NCBI GenBank assembly: GCA_964649095.1
Contig: CAZYPH010000017.1
Location: 1-30,511 of the forward strand
Source of the DNA: CAZYPH01 sp964649095
GTDB lineage: Bacteria > Bdellovibrionota > UBA1018 > UBA923
Reading direction: 5' to 3'
DNA length: 30,511 nucleotides
Numbering within the stretch: the first letter of the stretch is position 1; each line of letters starts with the position of its first letter. The notes beneath the pieces were generated by a model. That model was given only the letters and a program-made list of their open reading frames with translations, searched no databases and was not told where the DNA came from. The position numbers were made by a program, and so were the translations under genes. Below, piece after piece: positions 23,110-30,511 of this stretch.

Positions 23110-24393
23110 ATGTTGCATCAAACTTCATCGGAGTTGCACGGCTCGGTGCGTCTTCGCGATCATAAGTCTCGTTTCATACAATATGGCTCGCCCTGGGTTT
23201 ATTCAAACGAATTGGCTCGAGCGGACACTACGATAAAAGCCGGTTCGTTGGTTTGTTTAGAGAGTGATCAGGGAAAAACTCTAGGTGTAGGGTATTATAA
23301 TCCGCACTCTTTGATCGCGTTTCGTTTGTTAGAGCGGGCCAGTTCGGCTGTCGAGTGGACTGCCGATCATTTTGAGTCTCTTATTTCTCGTCGTCTAGAG
23401 TCAGCGTTGCAATTGCGCCTTAACGTTTACCGTGATCGCATTAACAGCGGTGAAATGGGATCATACTCTTTTCGTTTGTGTTACGGCGAAAGCGACTTTT
23501 TGCCGGGATTTGTAATCGATCTTTATGAAACATCAAAATCTTGTGCAGCGGTGATTCAGTGCCATGCGGCGGGAGCAGATCATTTTTTAACTCCGACCAT
23601 TCGGTGGTTACAAAAGAAATGGAATCCAGAAATGATCGTGATTAAAAACGATCTCGACGTACGCGACCGTGAACAAGCCGTGCGGTATACCGAAGTGATC
23701 GGAAATCGCAGTACAGAAACCTTTGTTAAAGATAATGGAGTTGAATTTGTCGTAGATGCCATTGGCGGGCAAAAAACGGGTTACTTTTACGATCATCGAG
23801 AAAACCGCCGTCAATTTAATGCCGTAACGCAGAATCGTTTTGCGGAAAAAAACATCACGGTCATCGATCTTTTTTCGTATGTCGGGGCATGGAGTCTACC
23901 GATTCTAAAACGATCGAAACACGCAAAATTAGTCGCGATCGATGATTCTTCGACAGCGCTTCTGTATTTGAAAGAATCTGCAAAACGATCGGGATTAAAC
24001 GAACGTGTAGAAACAATTAAATTAGATCTGATGGCGGTGTCTGATTTCAAAGGGGCTTTTGGTGGTCTCACAAATGACATGCATCGAGTAGTCGTGTGTG
24101 ATCCGCCGGCATTTTCAAATTCAGCAAAACAAAAAACGCAAAGCTTAAAAGCACATAATAAGTGTTTTGAATGGGCCGCAAAACTAACTTCCGAAGAGTC
24201 GCTTCTAGCCCTGGCAAGCTGTAGTTATCATATGTCGAATGAAGAATTTTTGATGGTGTGTCGTGACGCTATTGCTGCTGCAAAACAGGCGCCCCTACGG
24301 CATTTTTACACCGGGACTCAAGGGTTTGATCACCCGGTATTGTCTTCGTTGCCAGAATCACACTATCTCAAGGCCGCTTTGTTTACGGATTAA
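23110..24393 (+). CDS. rlmI: RlmI-like 23S rRNA (cytosine-C5) methyltransferase
   Basis: Class I SAM-dependent methyltransferase with N-terminal PUA domain; E. coli RlmI makes m5C1962 in 23S rRNA. With ATG at 23110 the protein has 427 residues: PUA about 11-80 (HGSVRLRDHKSRFI, GVGYYNPHSLIAFRLL), linker about 90-215 (CYGESDFLPGFVIDLY), KTGYFYDHRENR (222-233), SAM motif VIDLFSYVGAWS (251-262), motif IV CDPPAFSNS (330-338) and SCSYHMS (370-376) with the probable catalytic Cys371. A TTG at 23080 in the same frame gives ten more residues, overlapping the cca ATG by one base. No strong ribosome site at either. It ends in a shared TTAA with the convergent SPL-like gene. Confidence 0.88.
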   Translation: MLHQTSSELHGSVRLRDHKSRFIQYGSPWVYSNELARADTTIKAGSLVCLESDQGKTLGVGYYNPHSLIAFRLLERASSAVEWTADHFESLISRRLESALQLRLNVYRDRINSGEMGSYSFRLCYGESDFLPGFVIDLYETSKSCAAVIQCHAAGADHFLTPTIRWLQKKWNPEMIVIKNDLDVRDREQAVRYTEVIGNRSTETFVKDNGVEFVVDAIGGQKTGYFYDHRENRRQFNAVTQNRFAEKNITVIDLFSYVGAWSLPILKRSKHAKLVAIDDSSTALLYLKESAKRSGLNERVETIKLDLMAVSDFKGAFGGLTNDMHRVVVCDPPAFSNSAKQKTQSLKAHNKCFEWAAKLTSEESLLALASCSYHMSNEEFLMVCRDAIAAAKQAPLRHFYTGTQGFDHPVLSSLPESHYLKAALFTD

Positions 24394-25526
24394 AAATTGC
24401 GATCGGGTAGTTTTTCAAGCGACTTTTCCCAAACGGTTTTGGTTTCCATACATAAATAAGTATATATATTTGGTGCTAACTGTTTCACTGTGTCGTTTAA
24501 GAATTTAAACATCTCAGTTCGAGTCGCTCTAGGGTAACGCACTTTGCCATCGCTGGCTTGGACGTTTTCATTGTCAAATAACCGTGATTCAGGTCTTCGC
24601 TTTTGCGCAATGGTTTTAAGATGTGGGAGATAACGTAACCCACCGATGCTAATCCAAAGAATTTTGTCTTGAGGTACGGTTTCTGTAATGGCTTTAACAG
24701 CATTCGAATAATGCTCTTTCCAGTCCTCGATATAAATCATGGGATCGAAATGAAAACCCACTGAAAAACCAGCTAAAGCGGCTGTTTTAGCTGCGAGTAG
24801 GCGTTCTTCAAACCGTGCCGTACCGTGCTCAATAGTATCAATGACTACTTTCGGATTAATACTGAATGATATGACTACATGATCTTTTCTTGGAAGATGC
24901 AGCAAATGCTCAACGTTCTTACTTTTTGTCTTAAGTTCTAGTCGCACATTTTCATATTCGCCCATGATCGTTGCTAATCGTTCAGAGAAGCCGGTGATAT
25001 GGTCGAGTGCTAAACTATCCGCAAGTTCACCTGTGCCAATACGTAACTGACTAACCGGAGGTCGTGCACATATAGCACGCACCTGATCAAAAATAACGTC
25101 TTCGTTCACATAGAACGTCGTGAGCGGTTGGTTCAAATAGGTTTGTAGATAGCAGTATTCACAATCGAACGGGCAGTTAGATACCATATTTACTATATGA
25201 TAATGGCAGCACAACATGTTGTTGGTGCCCGGACATTGCTTCATCGATGTGCCGGGTTGTGTTGTCAGGTGTAGGTGTCGTTTTCCAAGTGCAACCGGGT
25301 CATTGTTTGGTGCGGCCTCTAAAGTCGCCTGAAAGCGCACTTTTTGAGCCTCAAGTTCTGTGTCAATAATTTCAATATTGTTCGGATCAAAACCGGCTGG
25401 CGCCAACCCGTAAGTTACTAAATTATGTAAAATTCTTTTGGTGGCCGGATAGTCGAGAATAGCCGATGACGAGATGCTAATTCTTTGAAACGGTTTAATG
25501 GCTTGTGAGGCTTGAACGTTAGTCAT
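24390..25526 (-). CDS. Radical SAM protein of the spore photoproduct lyase-like family
   Basis: A 378-residue radical SAM enzyme. The cluster motif CPFDCEYCYLQ gives Cys118, Cys122 and Cys125, and SPL-type landmarks follow: RIGTGELADSLALDHITGF (162-180), SFSINPKVVIDTIEHGTARF (about 219-238), FHFDPMIYIEDWKEHY (about 262-277). True SPL (SplB) repairs the spore photoproduct in DNA and needs a cysteine (Cys141 in B. subtilis) as hydrogen donor, in the segment before DIVGIDH. By eye the equivalent position here, before DSLALDHIT, reads GELA, so this cysteine appears to be missing. The organism is unlikely to make endospores. It may repair another lesion or do a different reaction. It follows an unknown gene by 16 nt. 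Confidence 0.82.
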   Translation of the reverse strand: MTNVQASQAIKPFQRISISSSAILDYPATKRILHNLVTYGLAPAGFDPNNIEIIDTELEAQKVRFQATLEAAPNNDPVALGKRHLHLTTQPGTSMKQCPGTNNMLCCHYHIVNMVSNCPFDCEYCYLQTYLNQPLTTFYVNEDVIFDQVRAICARPPVSQLRIGTGELADSLALDHITGFSERLATIMGEYENVRLELKTKSKNVEHLLHLPRKDHVVISFSINPKVVIDTIEHGTARFEERLLAAKTAALAGFSVGFHFDPMIYIEDWKEHYSNAVKAITETVPQDKILWISIGGLRYLPHLKTIAQKRRPESRLFDNENVQASDGKVRYPRATRTEMFKFLNDTVKQLAPNIYTYLCMETKTVWEKSLEKLPDRNF

Positions 25527-25542
25527 GGAGCCTATCTACCAT

Positions 25543-26508
25543 CTATTGGTAGATTTCGATAAGCATCTTTAGACGTTCACGAGTAGACTCGCTATTGACC
25601 CAGTCTTTAAAACTATCAAAGTCAGCGATATTTCGGGGTTGAAACGTAATTTTAATCACGTCGTTTTCAAAACTAGGATCACCGAATACCGATGTCCTAG
25701 GCGGTACCTTTAGGGCTCTTAAACGTTCGAGCCTTGTATGGCTCATGGCAGTCAGTTCGGGGTTGGCTGTGGCTGCTAATAAGCGGCGAAAATCGTCTGC
25801 CGGTTTTGCTTCGCTGTTGGTTAAAAGCCGATTAATCAATTTTAATTCAGATTTTCTGGCAATCAAACACGTGTGCTGCAAGATTTCTTTGGCAGCCTGC
25901 ATAGAGCATTGCAGCTTCTCAAGGCAGGCAAAATATAGTTGGCGTGTTGAGCTATCTAGTAGTTCAACGGTTTCAAAACTATTGGGATCCCACTTCTTTT
26001 GATAAAAAAAGCGCAGCTCCGCTAGAGAAAAAAACTTTAATTTTGATCGATTGATTAGAGCACCCAAGTGCCCGGCTAAACCATTTATTTCAAGTGCTTT
26101 TTGAATTTGTTTGGGCAACGGTTGGTTCAAGAAATCAAATTGAAAGCGCTCATAGAGTACTTTTAGTAGCGCTATCCACTCGGACTCGTGCATATGGCCA
26201 GCCTGCTGGCGGGCTCCGAATTCAAACCAGGTGAGATAGGCCTCGAGCTCTGATGAGACTTCTTTGAGAATGATAATCGGAGTTGTATCACTGTTCGCAG
26301 CTGATAATGGTGCCTTTAGGGGTGTTCCATATAAAGACCATGCGTAATAGACTATTTTTTCTTGTTGTCGAACGCGTACTCCAAACGCTGGGCTAGGCAC
26401 CGAGTCTTCGTTGGAGTCAACGCTACTAGCTGCCAGGGTGGTGCGTACGAGCATCCAGTTTTCAGCGATGGTAACAAGGTCATTAGGATTTAGTTTAACC
26501 AACTCCAT
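25543..26508 (-). CDS. Hypothetical protein, partner of the SPL-like gene
   Basis: A 321-residue, mostly helical protein that I do not recognise. There is no signal peptide, membrane segment, metal motif or known domain that I can name. The N-terminal ~115 residues look alpha/beta (VRTTLAASS, VYYAWSLYGTPLKAPL, TPIIILKEVSSELEAYLTWFEFG); the rest is helical (ALLKVLYERFQFDFL, ELRFFYQKKWDPN, AAKEILQHTCLIARKSELKLINRLL, RLERLRALKVPPR), with a charged C-terminal part KITFQPRNIADFDSFKDW. ATG at 26508 was preferred; a TTG at 26514 is possible, neither with a good ribosome site. It lies 21 nt after secG and 16 nt before the radical SAM gene, so it is probably co-expressed with the latter. A role in substrate delivery or regulation is a guess. 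Confidence 0.75.
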   Translation of the reverse strand: MELVKLNPNDLVTIAENWMLVRTTLAASSVDSNEDSVPSPAFGVRVRQQEKIVYYAWSLYGTPLKAPLSAANSDTTPIIILKEVSSELEAYLTWFEFGARQQAGHMHESEWIALLKVLYERFQFDFLNQPLPKQIQKALEINGLAGHLGALINRSKLKFFSLAELRFFYQKKWDPNSFETVELLDSSTRQLYFACLEKLQCSMQAAKEILQHTCLIARKSELKLINRLLTNSEAKPADDFRRLLAATANPELTAMSHTRLERLRALKVPPRTSVFGDPSFENDVIKITFQPRNIADFDSFKDWVNSESTRERLKMLIEIYQ

Positions 26509-26529
26509 CAGCAATAATTCGTAGTAGTG

Positions 26530-26874
26530 CTAATTAGCTTTGGGCGCTTCGGCTGCTGCTGGCGGAGGAGCCTCAGCATTAGTGGGTGCTGGTGCCGGCG
26601 TTGTTTGGGTTGTTGTTTGAGGTAAATCAGAGTCAAACACAGAACGCTTTTTTCGGCCTTGAATTGTGGTCATTGCAATCGACGTAATAAATAACAAAAC
26701 GGCTAGATACACTGTTGCTTTTTGCACAACGTTAATACCTGAAGAATTGCCAATCACACTCTGAGCCGAACCACCCAGCGAGCCCATGCCACCGTCGCGG
26801 CCAGACTGAATTAGGATCACGCCAATGATAAGTATACAGGTGATAATATGAAGAACCGTGATGAACGTAACCAT
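26530..26874 (-). CDS. secG: Preprotein translocase subunit SecG
   Basis: Small membrane subunit of the SecYEG channel that aids protein translocation. The 114-residue protein has two transmembrane helices (about 3-23 and 52-70) and the SecG loop QSGRDGGMGSLGG (23-35) followed by FxG-like QSVIGNSSG. The C-terminal tail (about 75-114) is Thr/Pro/Ala-rich, as in many SecG proteins, and predicted flexible. It follows tpiA by 22 nt, a common bacterial arrangement, and is 21 nt before the unknown protein gene. Confidence 0.93.
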   Translation of the reverse strand: MVTFITVLHIITCILIIGVILIQSGRDGGMGSLGGSAQSVIGNSSGINVVQKATVYLAVLLFITSIAMTTIQGRKKRSVFDSDLPQTTTQTTPAPAPTNAEAPPPAAAEAPKAN

Positions 26875-26896
26875 AAATTAAACCTTTTCTAATGAG

Positions 26897-27691
26897 TTAA
26901 CTCTGATTTGTTGTACTTGCAATGATTCGATAAAAGGACTCCGACTTTAAACTGGCTCCACCTACTAATAATCCATCCACCTCTGGAAGTGAAAGTAGGC
27001 CGCGAGCGTTTTCCGGTGTTACCGAGCCCCCATATAAAATTCGTATTAACGGACCAATGTTTGGGTTCGTAAGTGACGTGAGAATTTCGCGAATCTGTGC
27101 GTGTGCGTCATTGGCTTGTTCCGGCGTAGCGGTGCGACCCGTGCCAATGGCCCATACAGGCTCATAGGCGAGTGTTATTCTGCTTAAATATTGCGCGAAG
27201 GTGTTATCAGGAAATGCCGCTTTGAGCCCAGTAACAAACGCTGTTAGCTGTCTCGTGAACACGCTAGACATTGAACCAGATTCTCGTTCGTCTAAAGTCT
27301 CGCCCATACAATAGACCACATGCACGGGGTGTTGAAGTACACCCGTTAAACGCAACGCAAGGCTCGCGTCATCTTCATGAAACAACTGCCGCCGTTCGGA
27401 GTGCCCTAATAGTGTATTGCTAGCCTGAAGTTCGGTGAGTACCTGGGGTGATAATTCGCCCGTAAAAGCACCCTGAGATTTTCCGAAACAATTTTGGGCG
27501 CCGACTTGGTAGCCTTTTTTTTGTGCAGTCTGAATAACAGAGTCCGTTAAACAGTAAGCCGGTATAAACAGAATAGAGTTAATATTGGACGGTGCCATGG
27601 GAATGGCTTCAAAATATTCTAATGCTGCTTTGGGGTTTAGATTTAGTTTCCAATTACCTGCGATAAGTTTTTTTGATCGGATATTCATCAC
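26897..27691 (-). CDS. tpiA: Triosephosphate isomerase
   Basis: Interconverts dihydroxyacetone phosphate and glyceraldehyde 3-phosphate in glycolysis. The 264-residue TIM barrel keeps Asn13 and Lys15 (AGNWK), catalytic His97 (LLGHSERR) and Glu177 (AYEPVWAIGTG), and the phosphate loop YGGSVTPENA with VGGASL near the end. Length is slightly above the usual ~250. The start may be GTG at 27691 (AAGG about 8 nt before) or the next codon, ATG at 27688. It lies 10 nt after pgk in the gap-pgk-tpiA-secG order. Confidence 0.96.
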   Translation of the reverse strand: MMNIRSKKLIAGNWKLNLNPKAALEYFEAIPMAPSNINSILFIPAYCLTDSVIQTAQKKGYQVGAQNCFGKSQGAFTGELSPQVLTELQASNTLLGHSERRQLFHEDDASLALRLTGVLQHPVHVVYCMGETLDERESGSMSSVFTRQLTAFVTGLKAAFPDNTFAQYLSRITLAYEPVWAIGTGRTATPEQANDAHAQIREILTSLTNPNIGPLIRILYGGSVTPENARGLLSLPEVDGLLVGGASLKSESFYRIIASTTNQS

Positions 27692-27701
27692 CAGAGACGC
27701 C

Positions 27702-28865
27702 TTAAAATTTATTGCCGTAGGTTTCTAGTATCTCGATACCGGGTAGTGGTTTACCCTCTAAAAATTCTAAGCTTGCGCCCCCGCCCGTAGATATGTGTGA
27801 CATCTTTTCGGCGACGCCGGCTTGGTGTGCGGCTGACACCGTGTCACCACCCCCTACAATTTTTAATCCGTTAATTTCGGCAATCGCCTCTGCAACTGCA
27901 GTGGTGCCTCTGGCGTATTTGTCATTTTCGAAAACACCCATTGGGCCGTTCCAAAAAATGGTTTTGGCACTTGAAATCGCGGCTGTGAATTTTTCAATCG
28001 AACGTGGACCAATATCACAAGAGTCGACGTCGTCTATCGGCAGTACAAGTTCTACTTCGTGTTTTTCGGCTTTTTGAATAACATTTTTTGCAGCTTCGAT
28101 TTCTTCAGCTTTTGGTTTTTTTCCAAAACTTGGAATCTCTACTGTTTCGCCTAGAGCTATTCGGAAGGCGTTCCCCATAGCACCACCAATTATTAAGGCG
28201 TCCACTTCGTGCATGAGGTTTTCGATGGTTTTTATTTTATCGGAGACTTTTGATCCACCCAGCACGGCTATAAAAGGGTGTTGTGGGCTTTTGAGTAATT
28301 GTCCCAAAAATTTCAATTCTTTTTTAATTAAAAAACCACACCCACGAATAGGCATAATTTGAGCCATGCCATAGGTAGAAGCATGTTTACGATGCGCGGC
28401 CCCAAAAGCATCGGTGACGTAAATATCAGCAAGTGACGCTAACTCACGCGCAAAATTAAGGTCATTGGCTTCTTCTTCTGGATGGAAGCGTAAGTTCTCT
28501 AGTACTAATATTTGATCGTGCGCCAAATGTTTAACCATCATGTGGATGCCATCACCGACGCAATCATCGGCTAAAACGACATCAACACCGAGATCTGCTA
28601 GCGTAGTCGATAAATATTGGGCAACAGGTTCTAAACTCAACTTAGGGTCAGGCCCAGAGGGGCGGCCTAAGTGTGAAGCGATGACGACTTTCGCCCCCTT
28701 TTCGTAAGCGTATTTAATGGTTGGTAACGCCTCTCGAATACGCGTGTCATCTGCAATAGAGATTAATTCAGGGTTGTCCGCAGCGCTTTGCAAGGGAACG
28801 TTAAGATCTAGTCTTAAAAAAAGGCGTTTTCCTTTGAGTGGGAGTTCTTCGATTGATTTAATCAT
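27702..28865 (-). CDS. pgk: Phosphoglycerate kinase
   Basis: Converts 1,3-bisphosphoglycerate and ADP to 3-phosphoglycerate and ATP. The 387-residue protein has the substrate-binding N-domain (RLDLNVPL at 18-25, ASHLGRP, ENLRFHPEE), the hinge and C-domain nucleotide site (GGSKVSDKI, FWNGPMGVFE, and the catalytic GGGDTVSAAHQAG close to the end). All features are intact and the length is usual. ATG at 28865 overlaps the gap stop as ATGA, so translation is coupled. The 3-phosphoglycerate it makes is the substrate of the SerA encoded at 1412-2377. Confidence 0.97.
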   Translation of the reverse strand: MIKSIEELPLKGKRLFLRLDLNVPLQSAADNPELISIADDTRIREALPTIKYAYEKGAKVVIASHLGRPSGPDPKLSLEPVAQYLSTTLADLGVDVVLADDCVGDGIHMMVKHLAHDQILVLENLRFHPEEEANDLNFARELASLADIYVTDAFGAAHRKHASTYGMAQIMPIRGCGFLIKKELKFLGQLLKSPQHPFIAVLGGSKVSDKIKTIENLMHEVDALIIGGAMGNAFRIALGETVEIPSFGKKPKAEEIEAAKNVIQKAEKHEVELVLPIDDVDSCDIGPRSIEKFTAAISSAKTIFWNGPMGVFENDKYARGTTAVAEAIAEINGLKIVGGGDTVSAAHQAGVAEKMSHISTGGGASLEFLEGKPLPGIEILETYGNKF

Positions 28866-29908
28866 ATATACAATTTTGAAGCCATAAGTGTAGCGAGATC
28901 GATCATACGTGCGGAGAAACCACTTTCGTTATCATACCAGGCCACTACCTTGGCCATGGTAGTACCCATGACTGAAGTAAGTTCGGCATCAACGGTACTT
29001 GAGTTCGTGTTGCCGTTAAAATCGATAGAAACACAGGGATCGGTTGTGTAACCTAAAATGCCCTGTAATTCGTTTTTTGATGCGGCAAGTAACTTTTCGT
29101 TGATGACTTCTTTAGTAACGCTCTTTTCTAGCTCTACTGTCAGATCAACCAACGAGACATTGGGCGTCGGCACTCGCACGGCGAAACCGTCTAATTTGCC
29201 TTTTAAATGTGGCAATACCAGTCCGATCGCTTTAGCTGCGCCTGTTGTTGTAGGAATTTGAGAAACTGCCGCTGCACGCGCACGCCGTAAGTCTTTATGC
29301 GGTAAATCTAAAATATTTTGATCGTTCGTGTAAGAATGTACGGTCGTCATCATGCCTTTAACGACTTTAAAGTGGTCATCTAGTACTTTTACAACTGGAG
29401 CTAAGCAGTTCGTCGTACACGAAGCGTTCGATACGACGTGGTGGACATTGGTATCGTATTTTTCATGATTGATTCCGATGCAAACGGTGATGTCGGCGTC
29501 TTTACTAGGAGCTGAAATAATCACTTTTTTTGCTCCTGCAACAAGGTGGGCTGCAGCCTTCTCTTTGTCTGTAAAGATACCAGTGCATTCGAGCACGATA
29601 TCCACGTTTAGTTTTTTCCAAGGTAACTTTGCTGGGTCGCGTTCGGCTGTCAGTAGAATATCATGGTCGCCGATTTTAAGATGATCACCATTTAGGCTTA
29701 GGTGGCCTTGAAATTTGCCATGCACGCTATCATATTGAAACAAATGAGCTTGCACCGATGGAGCTGTAAGGTCGTTAATGCCAACCACCTGAATATTATT
29801 ATTACCAATGGCCTCTCGCAGTACTTTGCGGCCGATACGGCCAAACCCGTTAATGGCAATACGAACGGGGCGGTCTAATTTTACCGAAATGGGCGATCGC
29901 GTTTGCAT
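28862..29908 (-). CDS. gap: Glyceraldehyde-3-phosphate dehydrogenase, type I
   Basis: NAD-dependent oxidation of glyceraldehyde 3-phosphate to 1,3-bisphosphoglycerate. The 348-residue protein has the NAD site INGFGRIGR (19-27), the catalytic Cys164 in SNASCTTNCLAP and the assisting His191 in TTVHSYT, and the substrate site ARAAAVSQIPTTTGAAKA. It carries about 13 residues before the normal start (MQTRSPISVKLDRPV), which seems real because the ribosome site GGAGGT lies 7 nt before this ATG and there is no better internal ATG. It is the first gene of the gap-pgk-tpiA-secG cluster and is divergent from the yhaM-like gene 52 nt away. Confidence 0.97.
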   Translation of the reverse strand: MQTRSPISVKLDRPVRIAINGFGRIGRKVLREAIGNNNIQVVGINDLTAPSVQAHLFQYDSVHGKFQGHLSLNGDHLKIGDHDILLTAERDPAKLPWKKLNVDIVLECTGIFTDKEKAAAHLVAGAKKVIISAPSKDADITVCIGINHEKYDTNVHHVVSNASCTTNCLAPVVKVLDDHFKVVKGMMTTVHSYTNDQNILDLPHKDLRRARAAAVSQIPTTTGAAKAIGLVLPHLKGKLDGFAVRVPTPNVSLVDLTVELEKSVTKEVINEKLLAASKNELQGILGYTTDPCVSIDFNGNTNSSTVDAELTSVMGTTMAKVVAWYDNESGFSARMIDLATLMASKLYI

Positions 29909-29915
29909 AAGAAAA

Positions 29916-29921
29916 ACCTCC
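29916..29921 (-). promoter_or_regulatory. Strong ribosome-binding site of gap
   Basis: ACCTCC on the plus strand is GGAGGT on the minus strand, the full Shine-Dalgarno core, 7 nt before the gap ATG. It supports the extended N-terminus and high expression of the glycolytic cluster. Most other genes in the window have weaker sites. Confidence 0.85.
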
Positions 29922-29960
29922 GAAAGAGTTTAAACCAATATATAGTTCAAAAGCACAATT

Positions 29961-30511
29961 ATGGCGAAGACGATTTTTGTTAAAGATTTAAAAGATAAAG
30001 ACCCTGTAAACGAAGTATTTTTGGTGAAGTATGCAAACTTCGTCACGACCACAAAAAATGGCAGACCCTACCTGAATGTTATTCTGTCGGATAAGACGGG
30101 TGACTTAGAGAGTCGCGCCTTTGACCAGGCAGAGGCCTTGAGTCGTATCTTCGTAAAAAATCATTTTGTGAAGGCAGATGGCCGCGTACAGACTTATCAA
30201 GGTCGTAAACAACTTTTATTGACGAGTGGAGTCGTTGTAGGTGCGGCCCAAGTAGACACAAAAGACTATTTTGCCGACCTTTCGGTAGATGTTGAAGCAC
30301 TTTGGTTAGAATTGTTGGGGTTTGCGCGGTCTCTTGAAAATGGTTTTTGCCGACAGTTGGCCCTTGATGTTTTGACGGACGAAGATATTTCACAGCGTTT
30401 ACGAATTGCGCCTGCAGCGAAGTCGGTACACCACGCGCACCGCGGTGGGTTGTTAGAGCATATAGTCTCGATTTCCAAACTATTGGACTGTATCGCAAAA
30501 AATTCCGGTCC
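29961..30511 (+). CDS. YhaM-like 3'-5' exoribonuclease (OB fold plus HD domain), partial
   Basis: A gene entering from ATG 29961 and running off the window after 183 codons. The first ~100 residues form an OB-fold nucleic-acid-binding domain (VKDLKDKDPVNEVFLVKYAN, NGRPYLNVILSDKTGDLESRAF, VKADGRVQTYQGRKQL), then a linker, and at about 160 the start of an HD metal-dependent phosphohydrolase domain with the family pattern SVHHAHRGGLLEHIVSISKL. This is the layout of YhaM/CBF1-type enzymes, which trim RNA and single-stranded DNA 3' ends. The catalytic HD dyad lies beyond the window, so integrity cannot be judged. No clear ribosome site is seen before the ATG; alternative starts downstream are possible. 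It was not among the long complete frames because it has no stop here. Confidence 0.82.
   Translation, partial: MAKTIFVKDLKDKDPVNEVFLVKYANFVTTTKNGRPYLNVILSDKTGDLESRAFDQAEALSRIFVKNHFVKADGRVQTYQGRKQLLLTSGVVVGAAQVDTKDYFADLSVDVEALWLELLGFARSLENGFCRQLALDVLTDEDISQRLRIAPAAKSVHHAHRGGLLEHIVSISKLLDCIAKNSG

Noticed and set aside
30079..30498. Minus-strand frames of 139 and 70 codons at the right end
   Set aside because: They are antisense to the YhaM-like gene starting at 29961, whose OB and HD motifs are recognisable.
1..30511. CRISPR arrays, insertion sequences, prophage or defence genes
   Set aside because: No regular direct repeats, transposase, integrase or recognisable defence domain was seen; the content is mainly core metabolism and envelope.

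Overview
The window is a compact, protein-dense stretch of a moderate-GC, Gram-negative bacterial chromosome. It encodes an outer-membrane-type envelope (Tol system, TolB propeller, lipoprotein, predicted beta-barrel), FtsEX with a degenerate LytM activator, sigma-54-type regulators and a SecG/glycolysis cluster. Gene content and style, with many 4-nt overlaps and divergent clusters, fit a deltaproteobacteria-like or Bdellovibrionota (Oligoflexia) genome. That placement is inferred from gene content, not from a phylogeny. A run of 10 Ns at 18875-18884 shows a draft or metagenome-derived assembly. I see no insertion sequence, prophage, CRISPR array or obvious island; almost everything looks core.

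Layout. (1) Positions 1-46: 5' part of a tRNA-Lys(TTT) on the minus strand. (2) 117-7121, minus strand, six close or overlapping genes: a GAF/sigma-54 AAA+/Fis regulator, a Lys/Ala-rich small protein, serC, a class V aminotransferase, a short serA without ACT domain, and purA. (3) 7122-7397: the largest intergenic region, with inverted repeats. (4) 7398-11596, minus strand: a CPBP-like membrane protein, then tolQ, tolR, a TolA/TonB-like protein and tolB. No pal follows. (5) 11697-18183, plus strand: ftsE, ftsX, envC-like, xseA, an M23 lipoprotein, an SH3b/beta-barrel protein and a PduO-type cobalamin adenosyltransferase, mostly overlapping. (6) 18216-19139: hslO (minus, interrupted by the N gap), divergent from 19337-20389, an unusual AAA+/Fis protein. 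(7) 20386-23080, minus strand: cca/pcnB-family gene, a DUF493 gene, a TPR protein and bioY. (8) 23110-24393: rlmI-like methyltransferase (plus). (9) 24390-29908, minus strand: gap, pgk, tpiA, secG, an unrecognised protein and a spore-photoproduct-lyase-like radical SAM protein. (10) 29961-end, plus strand: 5' part of a YhaM-like OB/HD exoribonuclease that runs off the window.

How the genes work together. The two divergent clusters around 11.6 kb both serve envelope constriction: TolQRAB pulls the outer membrane in during division, while FtsEX and EnvC switch on cell-wall hydrolysis. They share a 100-bp divergent control region with a clear dyad. The serC/serA pair supplies serine; gap/pgk/tpiA supply its precursor 3-phosphoglycerate from elsewhere in the window.

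Most interesting points: an AAA+ protein related to sigma-54 activators that has lost the GAFTGA loop and the Walker B acid; an SPL-family radical SAM protein that appears to lack the catalytic hydrogen-donor cysteine and is paired with an unknown gene; a CPBP-like protein translationally coupled to tolQ; and a hairpin-rich hslO leader.
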